From contig OW203722.1 in assembly GCA_934045075.1 (NCBI GenBank), positions 6,195,264-6,259,263 of the forward strand: a DNA stretch of 64,000 nt. Direction: 5' to 3'. The translations under genes and the position numbers were made by a program. The notes below the pieces were generated by a model. It searched no databases. It saw only the letters and a program-made list of their open reading frames with translations, and had not been told where the DNA came from. Shown one piece after another: positions 53,331-63,600 of the stretch. Source of the stretch: Yponomeuta sedellus (Eukaryota; Arthropoda; Insecta; Lepidoptera; Yponomeutidae). Position 1 is the first letter of the stretch. Every line of letters begins with the position of its first letter.

Positions 53331-53994
53331 TATTCCTATATCTCAATTATGTAAGATGAGGGAACTTATTTCATTAGTTAGCTCACTGGATAGTGAGCTG
53401 ACCAATGAAAAAAAATCACAGTTTTTAGAGATTGTACTTGCAAAAAATGGTCTAAGCAATCTCTCAGTGACGATATCAACCAACTTCAAATAACCTATAG
53501 AATAATAGCATATAAGCTAAGACCGGCTGTTATTGGTATTAATGGCTGGTTAACGGTTCTTTACCTTATGTTCGTGTGTCTGTGGGTCCTAAAATCACTG
53601 TTAACATAAATGAAAAATTAAAAATCACTATTAACATGATTAAAATAATTATTAACATGGTTTAGATTTAACATTGTACATTGAAATTCAGTAAATAGAA
53701 TGTTATTCGTTAAGCCGAAATAAAATTGATTTGATCGAGAGATTATACTGGCACTTTTTCGAAATTCGATCTGTCAAAAAAGGTTTTTGCCTCGTTCGCG
53801 CTAGTGTTACTCCCTGGAGCCCCTTAATAGTGACTTTCGGGACCTACGACTGAGAGCCATTAATGCTAAAAATGGCCGTTTCGGGGTCCCATAGGTCTTC
53901 GATCGTGATTTCTAAATATTACTGGTACCACGATTGGGAGTGTAAAAAAACACCTTTGCAACATTGGCATTTTGTATCTACGGAATGAAATAAT
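53331..53994. other. No gene seen
   Basis: AT-rich sequence without supportable features. Confidence 0.4.
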
Positions 53995-53997
53995 TTA

Positions 53998-54290
53998 TAC
54001 CGCGTCCAGTAGCATCTCATCTAGATGGGTGAAGAGACCACTCAAATGCTGTAGTGCCTGGGACATGGTTTTATAGATGGTGTAGGCTTGCCCAGTACCT
54101 ATACCATCCTGACAGCTTAGTCAGTCTAACCCACAGGAAAGACTAGTCAATACGTGCGGAGCCAATCAAGCCGCGGGTTTCCTCACGATGTTTTCCTTCT
54201 CCGTTAGCGTGTGGTATTGCGACAACAAATTCGCAAATGTACGTAACAGCGGTGGTAGCTCAGTGGGTAGAACAATGGACTCGCAATGAC
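53998..54290. repeat. SINE family A, inverted rearrangement
   Basis: The body is in minus orientation (CACGATGTTTTCCTTCTCCG..ATTCGCAAATGTACGT) up to about 54247. It then joins directly to a plus-oriented tRNA head (AGCGGTGGTAGCTCAGTGGG), which stops before the B box. Confidence 0.7.
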
Positions 54291-54894
54291 CAATGACCTT
54301 TGCAAACATAATCTGAAAAAGCAGCTATAAAATTCCTGGGACGGTCAATTTTAACGAAAATTCAAGTGAATGAGAAATGAGCAAAAATTACGAAACCTAA
54401 CTGAAATCCCACATCCATTACCGCTTTGTTTACAGCTAAGAGCCCCATGCAATATAAACAATAGCTCGGTACTGCGTATTTACTGTCCCCTGAAGGGTCT
54501 CTTAATAAGTCCCCGACTTATTAAGCAAAGTACCTGTCTGTCCTGTTAAAATCGCGGAAGTCATTATTTCGTTCCTCGAATACAAAGACATGAAACGTAG
54601 ATGAATATCTACGTATTTTTTTCCGTAGATAATTTTGCCGAGGCATTGTTTTCGTCCAATGGTAGAAACAGGCGGCGGGCGTAAACTTTTTGACGATGGT
54701 CTCTCTTTGGTGAGCACCAAATTATTTTAAATCAAAGCAGAGTCAGTGAATATCACAGGAAAGATACTGTCAATAAAGCAGCTGATTTACTTAAGTTTTC
54801 CTCATAATATTCTCGTTTTCGATCAACGACGAAACTAATAGGATAAATATAGATAGTATAGGTGCTGGACAAGCCCATCCCCTCTTAAATGATA

Positions 54895-54995
54895 TCTTCT
54901 CTTCTTCTTCAGGCTATATTATGAAGTCCGGTGCTGGACATAGCCCTCCCCTAAATAAGCGCCATAGCGCCTTGTGTTTAGCTTGCCGCATCCAG
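54895..54995 (-). repeat. RTE-related 3' end
   Basis: TTCTTCTTCAGGCTATATTA..GTGCTGGACATAGCCCTCCC matches the 22.2-kb copy. Confidence 0.6.
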
Positions 54996-55234
54996 CAACT
55001 GCCGCCAGAATTAAACGATATATTAGGCGTTAACTGTGTGAGTGCTCACTTCACTTATCTAGGGCAGGAGTACTCATGTAGAGTTTACCAGACGCTGAAA
55101 ATAACACTTTTTTTAGGTAGTTATCTAACATCGAGTCAAAGGAAAATATTTTGTCTGGCATCTGGAATAACTCGCATGTAAAAATTAATATTTAATTATT
55201 TAAAAAAATATTAAATTCAGTAGAGCAGGATTTC

Positions 55235-55400
55235 GGAGCTATTAAAAAGGGGAGGCCCTCCACCAGATGGCCTGACGACCTGGTTATGGTGTTGGGGAGT
55301 CGCTGGATGCGGACGGCAGAAGACTGTAAGCCTTGGAAAACTAAGAGGGAGTGCTATGTCCTGCAATAGGCGTTAAAAGGCTGGTGATGATGATGAAATT
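55235..55400 (+). repeat. RTE-type LINE 3' end with (TGA)n tail
   Basis: GGAGGCCCTCCACCAGATGG CCTGACGACCTGG is the GRP-x-RW-DDL segment at nucleotide level. The end GCTATGTCCTGCAATAGGCG and GATGATGATGAA close it. Confidence 0.65.
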
Positions 55401-56482
55401 TAGTAGCTACGCTCTCAATCAAAAGGCATAATGGGTAACCCAAAATATCAATTAGTAGTCAAGACATAAAGCACTCGTAAGAGTACCCGAATAACCCCGC
55501 AAAAGTTAAAATAAAGTGAAGTCCTCAAAAACTTTAGAATTTTGCCCAGCTTTTGGATTCACTATTTCTTGTGGTGCAATGGTATCTTGTGGATTCTACA
55601 GAAAATCGTAAGTAAATTTAGTAAACTATGGGGAAGTGAAACATAATAATTAAGTTAACCTAATAAAAAGTCGCAATTAGACTTTAATGTATAACTGTAT
55701 GAGAATCGCGTCGTTAAAAAAAACTTCAGCGTCTAGAACTTCAGAAAGTGTCTTCGTATAAGAAATTATCTTCTCTATGAATGTCATAAAAAAACTAAGT
55801 CACTTTTCAAAATATCAGTAGTAAAATTATCTACGGACCAACCACAGTGTATTTCTTGTCTAGACTATACATATTTTTGGAATGCATAAAAGAGAAGAAT
55901 TGGCAATCCCCACACATAACAAAAACAGAAGAACATATTGGAAACGAATGTACGGAGTATATAAACAATATTTTAACTAGGAGGATTCCGCTTGATAATA
56001 CAAGCTACTTTTACTATTGGGATATCTATAATTATGTAAAAAACAATACGATCTTTAAAAACAAAACTTATAGGAACAGCTGAGCAGCTATTGTGATTGT
56101 ATGCCCGTAGTAACAGCAATGCGTTATTACGAATAGAAGCTCTGTAAGGAGAATATGTATTACCTGTATCAGTCTCAATGTAAACAATTTGGGCCAAGAA
56201 ACTGATAAACGCGATTTTGTCCAATAGAATCATATTAGAAAAAAGACAGCTAATAGTCCTTTTCATTGTGTAGCATAGTCAATCGTAATGTGACCGAATA
56301 CAGAGTTTGCATTGTGGTGGTACGTCATCGGTCGACTTTAACGGAGTGCGATTTATTTGCCAACAAACTGCCACGCAGTTTGGCAGATGCTTTATAAAAT
56401 TTAAAACTCTGCGATAAAAACGTAAGTCAATAAATAGTGACCGTTTTTTAACATAACATTTAGATACAGGCACATACAAATT
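55401..56482. other. No supportable gene
   Basis: One ORF of 78 codons (55847-56083) has no splice context or recognisable content. The remainder is AT-rich. Confidence 0.4.
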
Positions 56483-56835
56483 TGTCCTTAGCACGGGTTA
56501 GTGCATTAAAAATAAAAATAGTATAATCATGTGGGTACAGTGATATCGTTCCGATGTAAAAACTTAACTGCAAAGTAGGTAGTCGGGGTTGTAAGTGATG
56601 CAATTTGCTTAAGCCAGATGTCGCTGCCTGTACGTAATACAGATAATAGTGTAAAGAGGTTCGAAATTTCACTGATGCCGGTGAGTCGCCCATTGGCTCG
56701 ATTGGTAGAGCGCTGGCACGGATAGCCAGAGGTTGCGGTTCGAATCCCAGCATGGGTGAAATCTTTAGCCTCTATTTAAGGTTTTTAAAGTTGTCCTTAG
56801 CACGGGTTAGTGTATTAAAAATAAAAATAGTAAAA
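56483..56835 (+). repeat. tRNA-like SINE, family F, plus orientation
   Basis: AATTTGCTTAAGCCAGATGT begins the unit (56599). The head CCCATTGGCTCGATTGGTAG and a B box that has lost one base follow. The tail GCACGGGTTAGTG ends the unit and also precedes it at 56490. Confidence 0.7.
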
Positions 56836-56837
56836 CA

Positions 56838-57012
56838 TACATTGCTACCGGCCCCACACTAGGATACACTGTGTCGAGGGAACCAGAAACAACGACATCA
56901 CAAACATGTAAACATCCAAGACCTGGGGTTTTTTTAGTCCCCAGCCGGGATTCAACCCGGGACCACTTGCATGGTAGGCTGATGCACTACCGCTGCGCCA
57001 CAGAGGTCGTCA
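56838..57012 (-). repeat. tRNA-Gly-derived SINE, family G
   Basis: Reverse orientation of the 52.2-kb copy, ending with the head GACGACCTCTGTGGCGCAGC. Close to full length, and it abuts the 3' end of the LINE. Confidence 0.8.
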
Positions 57013-57355
57013 AAGATGCTTTATAGTAATAAGATAAGATAAGATAAGAATATTCTTTATTGTACACACCAGAAAATAATTACAGAGACAACAGTTACAA
57101 AAGAAGAGGTACAATTGGCGGCCTTATTGCTGATAGCAATTTCTTCCAGGCAACCTTAAATCGGAAAGATTGCTGAAGGAGAAATTGAGACGGGTAGTTG
57201 GTGCTTATCGAATATTTATATACATACGTATATTTAATAAAATAAACTTACATAGATAAATACTATTATAAACATACATAAACAATAAGTTATAATAGCA
57301 AGCATGATGGGAAAAATAAATGGGATTTATCTACAGACAAAAAGAGAATAAGAAA

Positions 57356-60304
57356 TTATTTGGAAAGAAAGAATTCTACTACTTTAGATTTGAATATAGC
57401 AGGAGATGGGGAGCGCCTTATAGAAACCGGCAGCTCATTCCACAGCCGGACCGCTCTTACCGTAAATGAGCTGGCAACGAACTTTGTCGTATGGCTAGGT
57501 GTTTTCAGCGTCAAATTCTGGTCTGAACGTAGTGGCCGGCCGTGGTCACTGAGATAACTAAAACGCTCTTTGAGATAAAGGGGAGTAGCTGGATTGAACA
57601 GTACAGAGTACAGCAGGAAAAGAATGTGAGCATTCCTACGGAGGCGGATGGAAAGCCACTTGAGCTTAGCGCGATATTCAGAAATGTGGTCATATTTGCG
57701 TAAACCAAATATAAACCTTATGGCGAAGTTTTGGAGGCGCTCAAGTTTATTAAGTTGCTCCTCGGTCAAATCTAGATAACTGGCATCAGCATAGTCGAGG
57801 ATAGGGAGCAACAGAGATTGCGCAAGCGCAATCTTGGTTGCAGTTGGCAGGAAATTCCGTAACCTTCTCAAAGAAGCCGCCGAAGCGAATATTTTCCGAC
57901 TCACTTCGGCCAGCTGCGGTGCCCAGGATAAATACCTGTCCATAATAATCCCCAAGTTCTTCACCTTCTCACTGTATGGTATTGTTACACCTTCAAATTG
58001 AATTCGAGGTAGCTGTTCCCAGTCAACTCTAGACAACATTCTAGGACTGCCAATCACAATAACTTGCGTCTTGGTAGGATTAACGTGTAAGCCATGAGAT
58101 CTGCTCCAATCCAGAATGCGTTTGAGATCAGCGTTAGAATTAGTAATAGCCAAAGGCAGACTCTCTACGGGAGAACGCGCGTAAATCTGAAGATCATCTG
58201 CGTAAAGGTGGTAGGAAGAAGTAAGCGTTGCAGAAATATTGTTGATGAAAATGGCGAAAAGAAGTGGAGACAACACGCCACCTTGCGGGACACCGGCTGT
58301 AGTATCACACCACGCAGAAAAGGAATCGTCGATACGTATACGTTGCCGGCGTCCATGCAAGTAACTTTGAAACCAGCCGATTGCCGACGGAGATATGTTG
58401 AGAGAGCATAGTATTTCCAACAATACGTCATGGTCCACCGCGTTGAACGCATTGCTGAAGTCCAGCAAAGTGAGCACGGTGACCTCGCCGTCCTCCATAC
58501 CCAGCCTAATATCCTCGGTAATTTTGACCAGTGCAGTTACTGTGCTATGCCCAGGACGAAAACCAGATTGGAAGGGATTAAGGAGTCTATTTTTGTTAAG
58601 AAAAAAGCTAAGTTGATGATGGATGAGGCGCTCAAGGACTTTTGAAAGGAAAGGAAGGATAGATATAGGACGATAGTCGGAAAAGGATGAAGGGTTAGGT
58701 CTTTTAGGCAGTGGAGTGATTTGTGCTTCCTTCCAAGCTTCCGGGAACACTCTAGTTGCAGCGGACTTGTTGAGCACACCGGCGATTACCGGAGCAAGAA
58801 TGTCTAAAAGAGGAATTATCATCCTCCGACTAATTCCATCGGTACCAACAGCGCTGGAAGTAATGGAAACTATGCTCTTCTCAACATCACGATCGGAGAA
58901 TTGACTTAGACAAAAGGATGAATAGTCGGGAGTTGGAAGTGCTGAAAGAGAACTCAGTGTATCGGCTTTAATAGCTTCATCGAAATTAGAAGCAGAAAAG
59001 AAATGGTGATTGAGAGAGTTGACATCAAGGTCATTAGGAATTCTGTCTGGCCGCGATTTCCCAACTCCAAGAGACTTAAGAAATTTCCAGACTTTAGCTG
59101 GGTCACCGTTTTCTACCGACTTGTGAATATGGCGTCGTTGTGCGTCCCTACACACCCTGTTGCAGTGATTTCTAAATTTCAAAAAGCGTTCGCGGTTGTA
59201 AGCTGTTGGTCTAATCTTATAATTATATTTGGCTATCGTTTTCTGATGCATAGCTGTTCGAATATCATCTGTAAGCCAAGGTGCTGGCAGATGACGAACT
59301 TTTACAGACCTAACTGGTGCATGAATGTCATAAAGTTCAGTGAGAAGGGTGTTAAAAATGGTGATTTGCTCATCGACGGTATCCGCCCTAGACACCACAG
59401 ACCAGTCGGTACTCAGCGCATCCTCTCTGAGTCGGTCCAGATCCATACCAGCAAAATTCCGCTGCAGAAGTATCCTCGGTTTTGCTTTAGGGGGACGAAT
59501 TTTATAAGAGAGAAAGATCAAATCATGATATGAAAAGGCATCAGCGGGAAATTGTCCGTGCGCAGCAACATGTCGGGAAGAGGAGACTATTATTAGATCC
59601 AGGAGCGAGGGGGTACAATTCGGAAAGTGATGAGTAGCATCAAGAGGGAGCGTAACCATGTTGCTGGCTTGGAGCAGAGAAAGAAGCGAAGAAGAACGAT
59701 GGTCATTCTTGAGAAGACAGGCATTAAAGTCGCCCATTATGATGGAATGATCATAAGACGGTGTAACATTTTCTAGAAGACTTTCAAAAGAAGAAAAGAA
59801 ATTAAAACGCAAAGAGGGACAGTAGTAAACACCGAGCAAGACCTTCCTGTGTGATAGGAGGACCTCTATGAAAAGGTGTTCTCCCGCATTTAGAGGTGGA
59901 GGCTGAGCTGACGTGCTAACAACAGAAAAAGGAATATGGGCTCGTAGATATATAGCCACACCACCTCCGCCACCACCAGTACGGTCATTGCGGATCAAGT
60001 GAAAGCCAGGGAGAGAGTAAGAAGTGGAAGGGAGACAGGGCTTAAGCCAGGACTCAGAAATAAGGACAGCATGTAGGTTTTTTATATTAAAAGTTGCCAG
60101 CAGATCAGGGAAGTGTGCAGGAATGCTCTGTGCGTTAATGTGAACGACGTTAAAGTTATGAGGTGAATCAGAAAATTGGGAGTCGAGACTGTCTGAAAGA
60201 GAGGGAATACTATGAAAACTGTCAACACTGCCGTTCAATCCATCCAAAGAAGAAGAAAAGGATAGGTAATTGCTGCAGTCATTATCAGACATAGATAAAT
60301 ACAA
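57356..60304 (-). CDS. LINE ORF2: apurinic-type endonuclease plus reverse transcriptase (982 aa)
   Basis: The protein nicks target DNA and reverse-transcribes the element. The endonuclease (about 50-270) shows HINAQS (55-60), ISESWL (82-87), RNDRTGGGGGGVAIY (105-119), MGDFNACL (190-197) and a FSYHDLI motif near 257-263. The RT (about 525-760) has DYRPISIL (543-550), GFRPGHST (581-588), the catalytic LLDFSNAF (613-620), GVPQGGVLSP (671-680) and YADD (701-704). The C-terminal WNELP motif closes it. No stop interrupts it, so it may be active or recently inserted. Overlapping plus-strand ORFs are shadows. Confidence 0.93.
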   Translation of the reverse strand: MYLSMSDNDCSNYLSFSSSLDGLNGSVDSFHSIPSLSDSLDSQFSDSPHNFNVVHINAQSIPAHFPDLLATFNIKNLHAVLISESWLKPCLPSTSYSLPGFHLIRNDRTGGGGGGVAIYLRAHIPFSVVSTSAQPPPLNAGEHLFIEVLLSHRKVLLGVYYCPSLRFNFFSSFESLLENVTPSYDHSIIMGDFNACLLKNDHRSSSLLSLLQASNMVTLPLDATHHFPNCTPSLLDLIIVSSSRHVAAHGQFPADAFSYHDLIFLSYKIRPPKAKPRILLQRNFAGMDLDRLREDALSTDWSVVSRADTVDEQITIFNTLLTELYDIHAPVRSVKVRHLPAPWLTDDIRTAMHQKTIAKYNYKIRPTAYNRERFLKFRNHCNRVCRDAQRRHIHKSVENGDPAKVWKFLKSLGVGKSRPDRIPNDLDVNSLNHHFFSASNFDEAIKADTLSSLSALPTPDYSSFCLSQFSDRDVEKSIVSITSSAVGTDGISRRMIIPLLDILAPVIAGVLNKSAATRVFPEAWKEAQITPLPKRPNPSSFSDYRPISILPFLSKVLERLIHHQLSFFLNKNRLLNPFQSGFRPGHSTVTALVKITEDIRLGMEDGEVTVLTLLDFSNAFNAVDHDVLLEILCSLNISPSAIGWFQSYLHGRRQRIRIDDSFSAWCDTTAGVPQGGVLSPLLFAIFINNISATLTSSYHLYADDLQIYARSPVESLPLAITNSNADLKRILDWSRSHGLHVNPTKTQVIVIGSPRMLSRVDWEQLPRIQFEGVTIPYSEKVKNLGIIMDRYLSWAPQLAEVSRKIFASAASLRRLRNFLPTATKIALAQSLLLPILDYADASYLDLTEEQLNKLERLQNFAIRFIFGLRKYDHISEYRAKLKWLSIRLRRNAHILFLLYSVLFNPATPLYLKERFSYLSDHGRPLRSDQNLTLKTPSHTTKFVASSFTVRAVRLWNELPVSIRRSPSPAIFKSKVVEFFLSK

Positions 60305-60698
60305 TGTAGGTAATAAATTATACCTAAATAAAATAAATAATATGTATGTGCTAGACTAAAATATGTACAGATAGAGCATCCAGCCACCCGCCAGCTGTAC
60401 AGATCAAACTTAAGAACAAAAAAAGAAAAATAAACAAGCAAAATGAGATTTTTTCTCTTTTACCCACTGGCAACATTTCAATTGAGAAACGAAACGCAAA
60501 CTATAGCAAAAAAAAAAAAAAAAATGATATGTCACCTGTCACTCAAACAAAGCAACAAAAAAACATCAAATGAAACATCTTGAATTGAATAAAAGTGATC
60601 GAAGTGGGTAAAAGCTGAAATATATAGAAATTGACACAGATTGATTACGTATGTGCACACAACTAAAAGTAAACTAGAAATGAAAGTTACACTTAATT

Positions 60699-61430
60699 CT
60701 ACTTTGGAGCTACAGCTTTACGTTTGGGCCGACTGACGCTCGCCTTAGCAGGGATTTGCTTGGCGGGGACTTTCGCTGAACCCTTGTCCGTCACAGCGAG
60801 CTTTTGAACATCCGCCAACGTGTGCACTTTATGTCGCACTCCGTCCGGCGCCAGAATATGAATGGTACCTTCCCTGGTCCAACACTTAGAGATACCAAAA
60901 CGCTGCCGCGCGTCCATAAAAGCTTCGTGCCGGCTCCTTGTTAAGAACTCCGACAGAGTAGTATGGGAACCTTTGAGCTTTGTTTTAGAAAACCAGACTT
61001 CTTCCCGTGCCTTCATAGAGTGGAACTTTACCAGGACCGGTCTCGCCCTACTTGCACTAGGGCGCCCCATCCTCTGCGACCGACTTATGTCATCTGCGTT
61101 GATGCTAATGGAGTGTTTTCCGAGGACCTCCACCACTGCAGTCAATGTGTCTTCCTTCTCGGCCTCTGGAAGTCCATGTATTAACAACATTTTCCTTCGG
61201 CTTCTCATCTCCATGTTGTCCAAATCACGAGCTAACATGTCAACTTGCCGTTGGAGAGTAGTGAGTGCAAGAACCACAAATGTGCGGAACGAGCTAAACT
61301 CTAACTGAACACTGGAGGTTGAAGATGGGCTTGCTGGGTCAGATCCCTTGTCTAGAACGTCTTGAAACGATGCCATCTTGGAAGCAAACAAGTTGGATAG
61401 CTCAGTGATGGATTGTTTGATGTTATCCAT
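60699..61430 (-). CDS. LINE ORF1: coiled-coil RNA-binding protein (243 aa)
   Basis: Likely RNA chaperone of the retrotransposon particle. A heptad-rich region at about 45-80 (FVVLALTTLQRQVDMLARDL) suggests trimerisation. It is followed by an RRM-like fold: KMLLIHGLPEAEKED at about 80-94, then SRSQRMGRPSA, then PVLVKFHSMKAREEVW near 130-146. A CTD-like part at 150-210 follows, then a lysine-rich tail. There is no CCHC zinc knuckle, unlike Jockey ORF1, which favours the CR1/L1-like type. It lies 394 bp upstream of ORF2 on the same strand. The frame is intact. Confidence 0.8.
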   Translation of the reverse strand: MDNIKQSITELSNLFASKMASFQDVLDKGSDPASPSSTSSVQLEFSSFRTFVVLALTTLQRQVDMLARDLDNMEMRSRRKMLLIHGLPEAEKEDTLTAVVEVLGKHSISINADDISRSQRMGRPSASRARPVLVKFHSMKAREEVWFSKTKLKGSHTTLSEFLTRSRHEAFMDARQRFGISKCWTREGTIHILAPDGVRHKVHTLADVQKLAVTDKGSAKVPAKQIPAKASVSRPKRKAVAPK

Positions 61431-61623
61431 AGTGCACAGTAGAAATATCGCTGATGTGTAGAATCTTGTGTTGAATTTAGTGTGTGACAGCTGGCAGGTA
61501 TTTATCTCACTATTTAGTCATTTATCATTAGGATATTTAATGTTTGTCAATTTTAATTACTTAATTAAACTTTAGCCAATTATGAGTTGACTTAATTATC
61601 CGACTACCCGCAACAGAAAAAAA

Positions 61624-61660
61624 ATGCTATTGCTTAGTAATTTACTAAGCAATAGCATTA
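61624..61660. repeat. Perfect palindrome at the LINE 5' junction
   Basis: Arms AATGCTATTGCTTAGTA and TACTAAGCAATAGCATT are separated by ATT. One arm lies in the LINE and the other in the flank if the 5' end is at 61634. Confidence 0.85.
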
Positions 61661-62034
61661 CCATGTAATTCCATTCCAGAAAAAAGTCAGGTATCTCTCT
61701 CGAAAGATATCTGAACTGACTTTTCCATAATTAATGGACTGGTTATACCGTTGGAATGTCATTGCAATAGCAAAACGCTATTTCTCGGTAAACTACGACA
61801 AAGCATCAAATAACAGCCATTGTCGTAACTATTATTTGAAAAATATATTTATTTCAGTAGCGAATTCCTGGCTCCAAATCTCTATTGGGGCATCTGAAGC
61901 AACCCCCAGAAATTTAAATAAAATTAAATTCAAGCACCGTTAAGTTTACCTTACTAATGATTTGAAGTTACTAAATTTAAAGAATTTGAACTAGTCAAAT
62001 TACAATGATCTATTTCTCCTTCGGCAAATTTTCC
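61661..62034. other. Gene-free, with a second hairpin
   Basis: 61682-61724 forms an imperfect hairpin (AAAAGTCAG..CTGACTTTT). Nothing else is supported. Confidence 0.5.
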
Positions 62035-62160
62035 GATTTTAGGTTGCCTGGAAGAAATTGCTATTAGCAATAAGGCCGCCAATTGTATCTTATCTTCTGT
62101 ATCTGCTGTTTCCGTATCAATTTTCCGGTATACAATAAAGAATATTCTTATCTTAACTTA
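62035..62160 (+). repeat. CR1-group LINE 3' end, same family as the 57-kb element
   Basis: TGGAAGAAATTGCTATTAGC AATAAGGCCGCCAATTGTA, then ACAATAAAGAATATTCTTATCTTA, is nearly the same as the 3' UTR of the intact LINE, in the opposite orientation. Truncated upstream. Confidence 0.75.
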
Positions 62161-62599
62161 CAATGAAAAAACCACTACCGTACTAATTTTACTCTAGTCT
62201 ACTATATGAATTTAAGATACTCCCGCCCTCTCCGCCCGCAGCTACTTTCGTACAGAAGCAGACTTTCTGTAGCCACCAACTGCTTCAACATTCGCGCGCC
62301 AACATGCAGCCACAGCGTTGCGGTGGGGACATTAATCGGTGGCCGCCATTTTGGGTAAATGGCCCACGTGGCCAATACGACCGGAAAACGCAGTTTATGC
62401 GGCCACAAACACATTTCTTGTCACGCGCTCCGCCTGGGCTATTAATAATAAAGAAATATTTTTACAAAGAGTTTTGATTTATTTCTCCCGTTAGGGACTG
62501 TTTTGTTTTTGTTTTTGGTTCTAGCGTCCGTAGATCTTGCCACACGTGACAGATCTATATAGTTCTTTTTTGAACTAAACCTTTCGTAAGCACAACACA

Positions 62600-62828
62600 T
62601 TGTAGACTTTTAGTCCGGATTTACTTACGGGTGTTGTTATATCGAAAAAGTCCGACCAGGTTTTGCTCAGATTCGCAGAGCTTAATCATGGTGAGCAGAG
62701 ACGGAGCTCGCGTCGTCGCCAGTGTGAGACGAGCAACCGATGAATCGCTCTGCGAATCGGAGCGAAACCAGGTCGGACTTTTCCGATATAACCACACCCG
62801 TAAGTAAATCCGGACTAAAAGTCTACAA
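62600..62828. mobile_element. Hairpin MITE of about 229 bp
   Basis: TTGTAGACTTTTAGTCCGGA at the left and its complement at the right match over about 80 bp with a few differences. The unique centre is GAGACGGAGCTCGCGTCGTC. The target duplication is not clear (possibly AT). Confidence 0.78.
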
Positions 62829-63479
62829 TATATAGTTCTTTTTGTTCGTTTTGCGGTTGTTTTAGGGTTCTACACCTAAAGGGTAAAAGTGGGACCCTAT
62901 TCCTAAGACTCCACTGTGCGTCTGTCTGTAGCCAGTCTGTATTACATTAACCGTGATAGTTGAAGTGTTGAAGCAGTTGAAGCTTTCACAGGTGAAAACT
63001 AAAATGTTACGGTTGATCTGCTGACTCAAAACTGTACCTCAGAAGGAAGAAACAGAAACTTCATACAGACACCTTGTGTATCGATATGTACAACCAAATA
63101 TAAAGTGAAGTTTTCTAAAAAAGGATAGCGCGATTACGTCTTAATTAATATAAAATACGTACGATCAAAAACGGTCGTTGAAGGTGTAATAAATAAACAT
63201 AATCTGCGTCTGTGACATAACCAAACTATCCATCCACCAACCAACCTAAAACATTTAAGAATGTTACCTATTACAGTTCTGATTTGTTACTGTTTCCATC
63301 ATACATGTAAAAAATATGTAGAGGATGTATGAATGTAATACCTACGCCGGTTAAGGTAAGATTTGGTGAATCTTTTTTACTCTTTACGTAAGCAATACAA
63401 GCTTTTATTAAATTCCAAATAATAAAAAACTTAACATAATGCTCTCCCGGAGTCCCGGACTACAATTCAATATTAAAAT
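62829..63479. other. No gene seen
   Basis: Gene-free stretch without a recognised repeat. Confidence 0.4.
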
Positions 63480-63600
63480 AAGATAAGAAAATTATTTGCT
63501 GTATACCAGAAAAAAAACAATGATACAGTACAATTGGCGGCCTTACTGCTTCGAGCAATTTGGTCCAGACAACCGACGATGGAGAGTTGATGACGGAAAA
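63480..63600 (-). repeat. CR1-group LINE 3' end, same family
   Basis: AAGATAAGAAAATTATTTGC TGTATACCAG, then TACAATTGGCGGCCTTACTG: the tail and 3' UTR of the family on the minus strand. Truncated. Confidence 0.7.

Larger units (their letters stand above)
57031..61634 (-). mobile_element. Near-complete CR1-group non-LTR retrotransposon
   Basis: On the minus strand it has a 5' UTR of about 200 bp, ORF1, a 394-bp spacer, ORF2, and a 3' UTR of about 325 bp ending in CTTATCTTATCTTATCTT. Both ORFs are open. The heptamer TAGTAAT follows the tail (57024-57030) and also occurs at the proposed 5' end (61635-61641), a possible target duplication. The two-ORF layout, EN-RT arrangement and pentanucleotide tail fit the CR1 group (possibly the Daphne lineage, from memory). 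Confidence 0.8.

Noticed and set aside
55847..56083. 78-aa ORF as a gene
   Set aside because: No recognisable content, AT-driven composition, no splice or promoter context.
59003..59533. 176-aa plus-strand ORF, and 60862-61308 (148 aa)
   Set aside because: Antisense shadows of the LINE ORF2 and ORF1.
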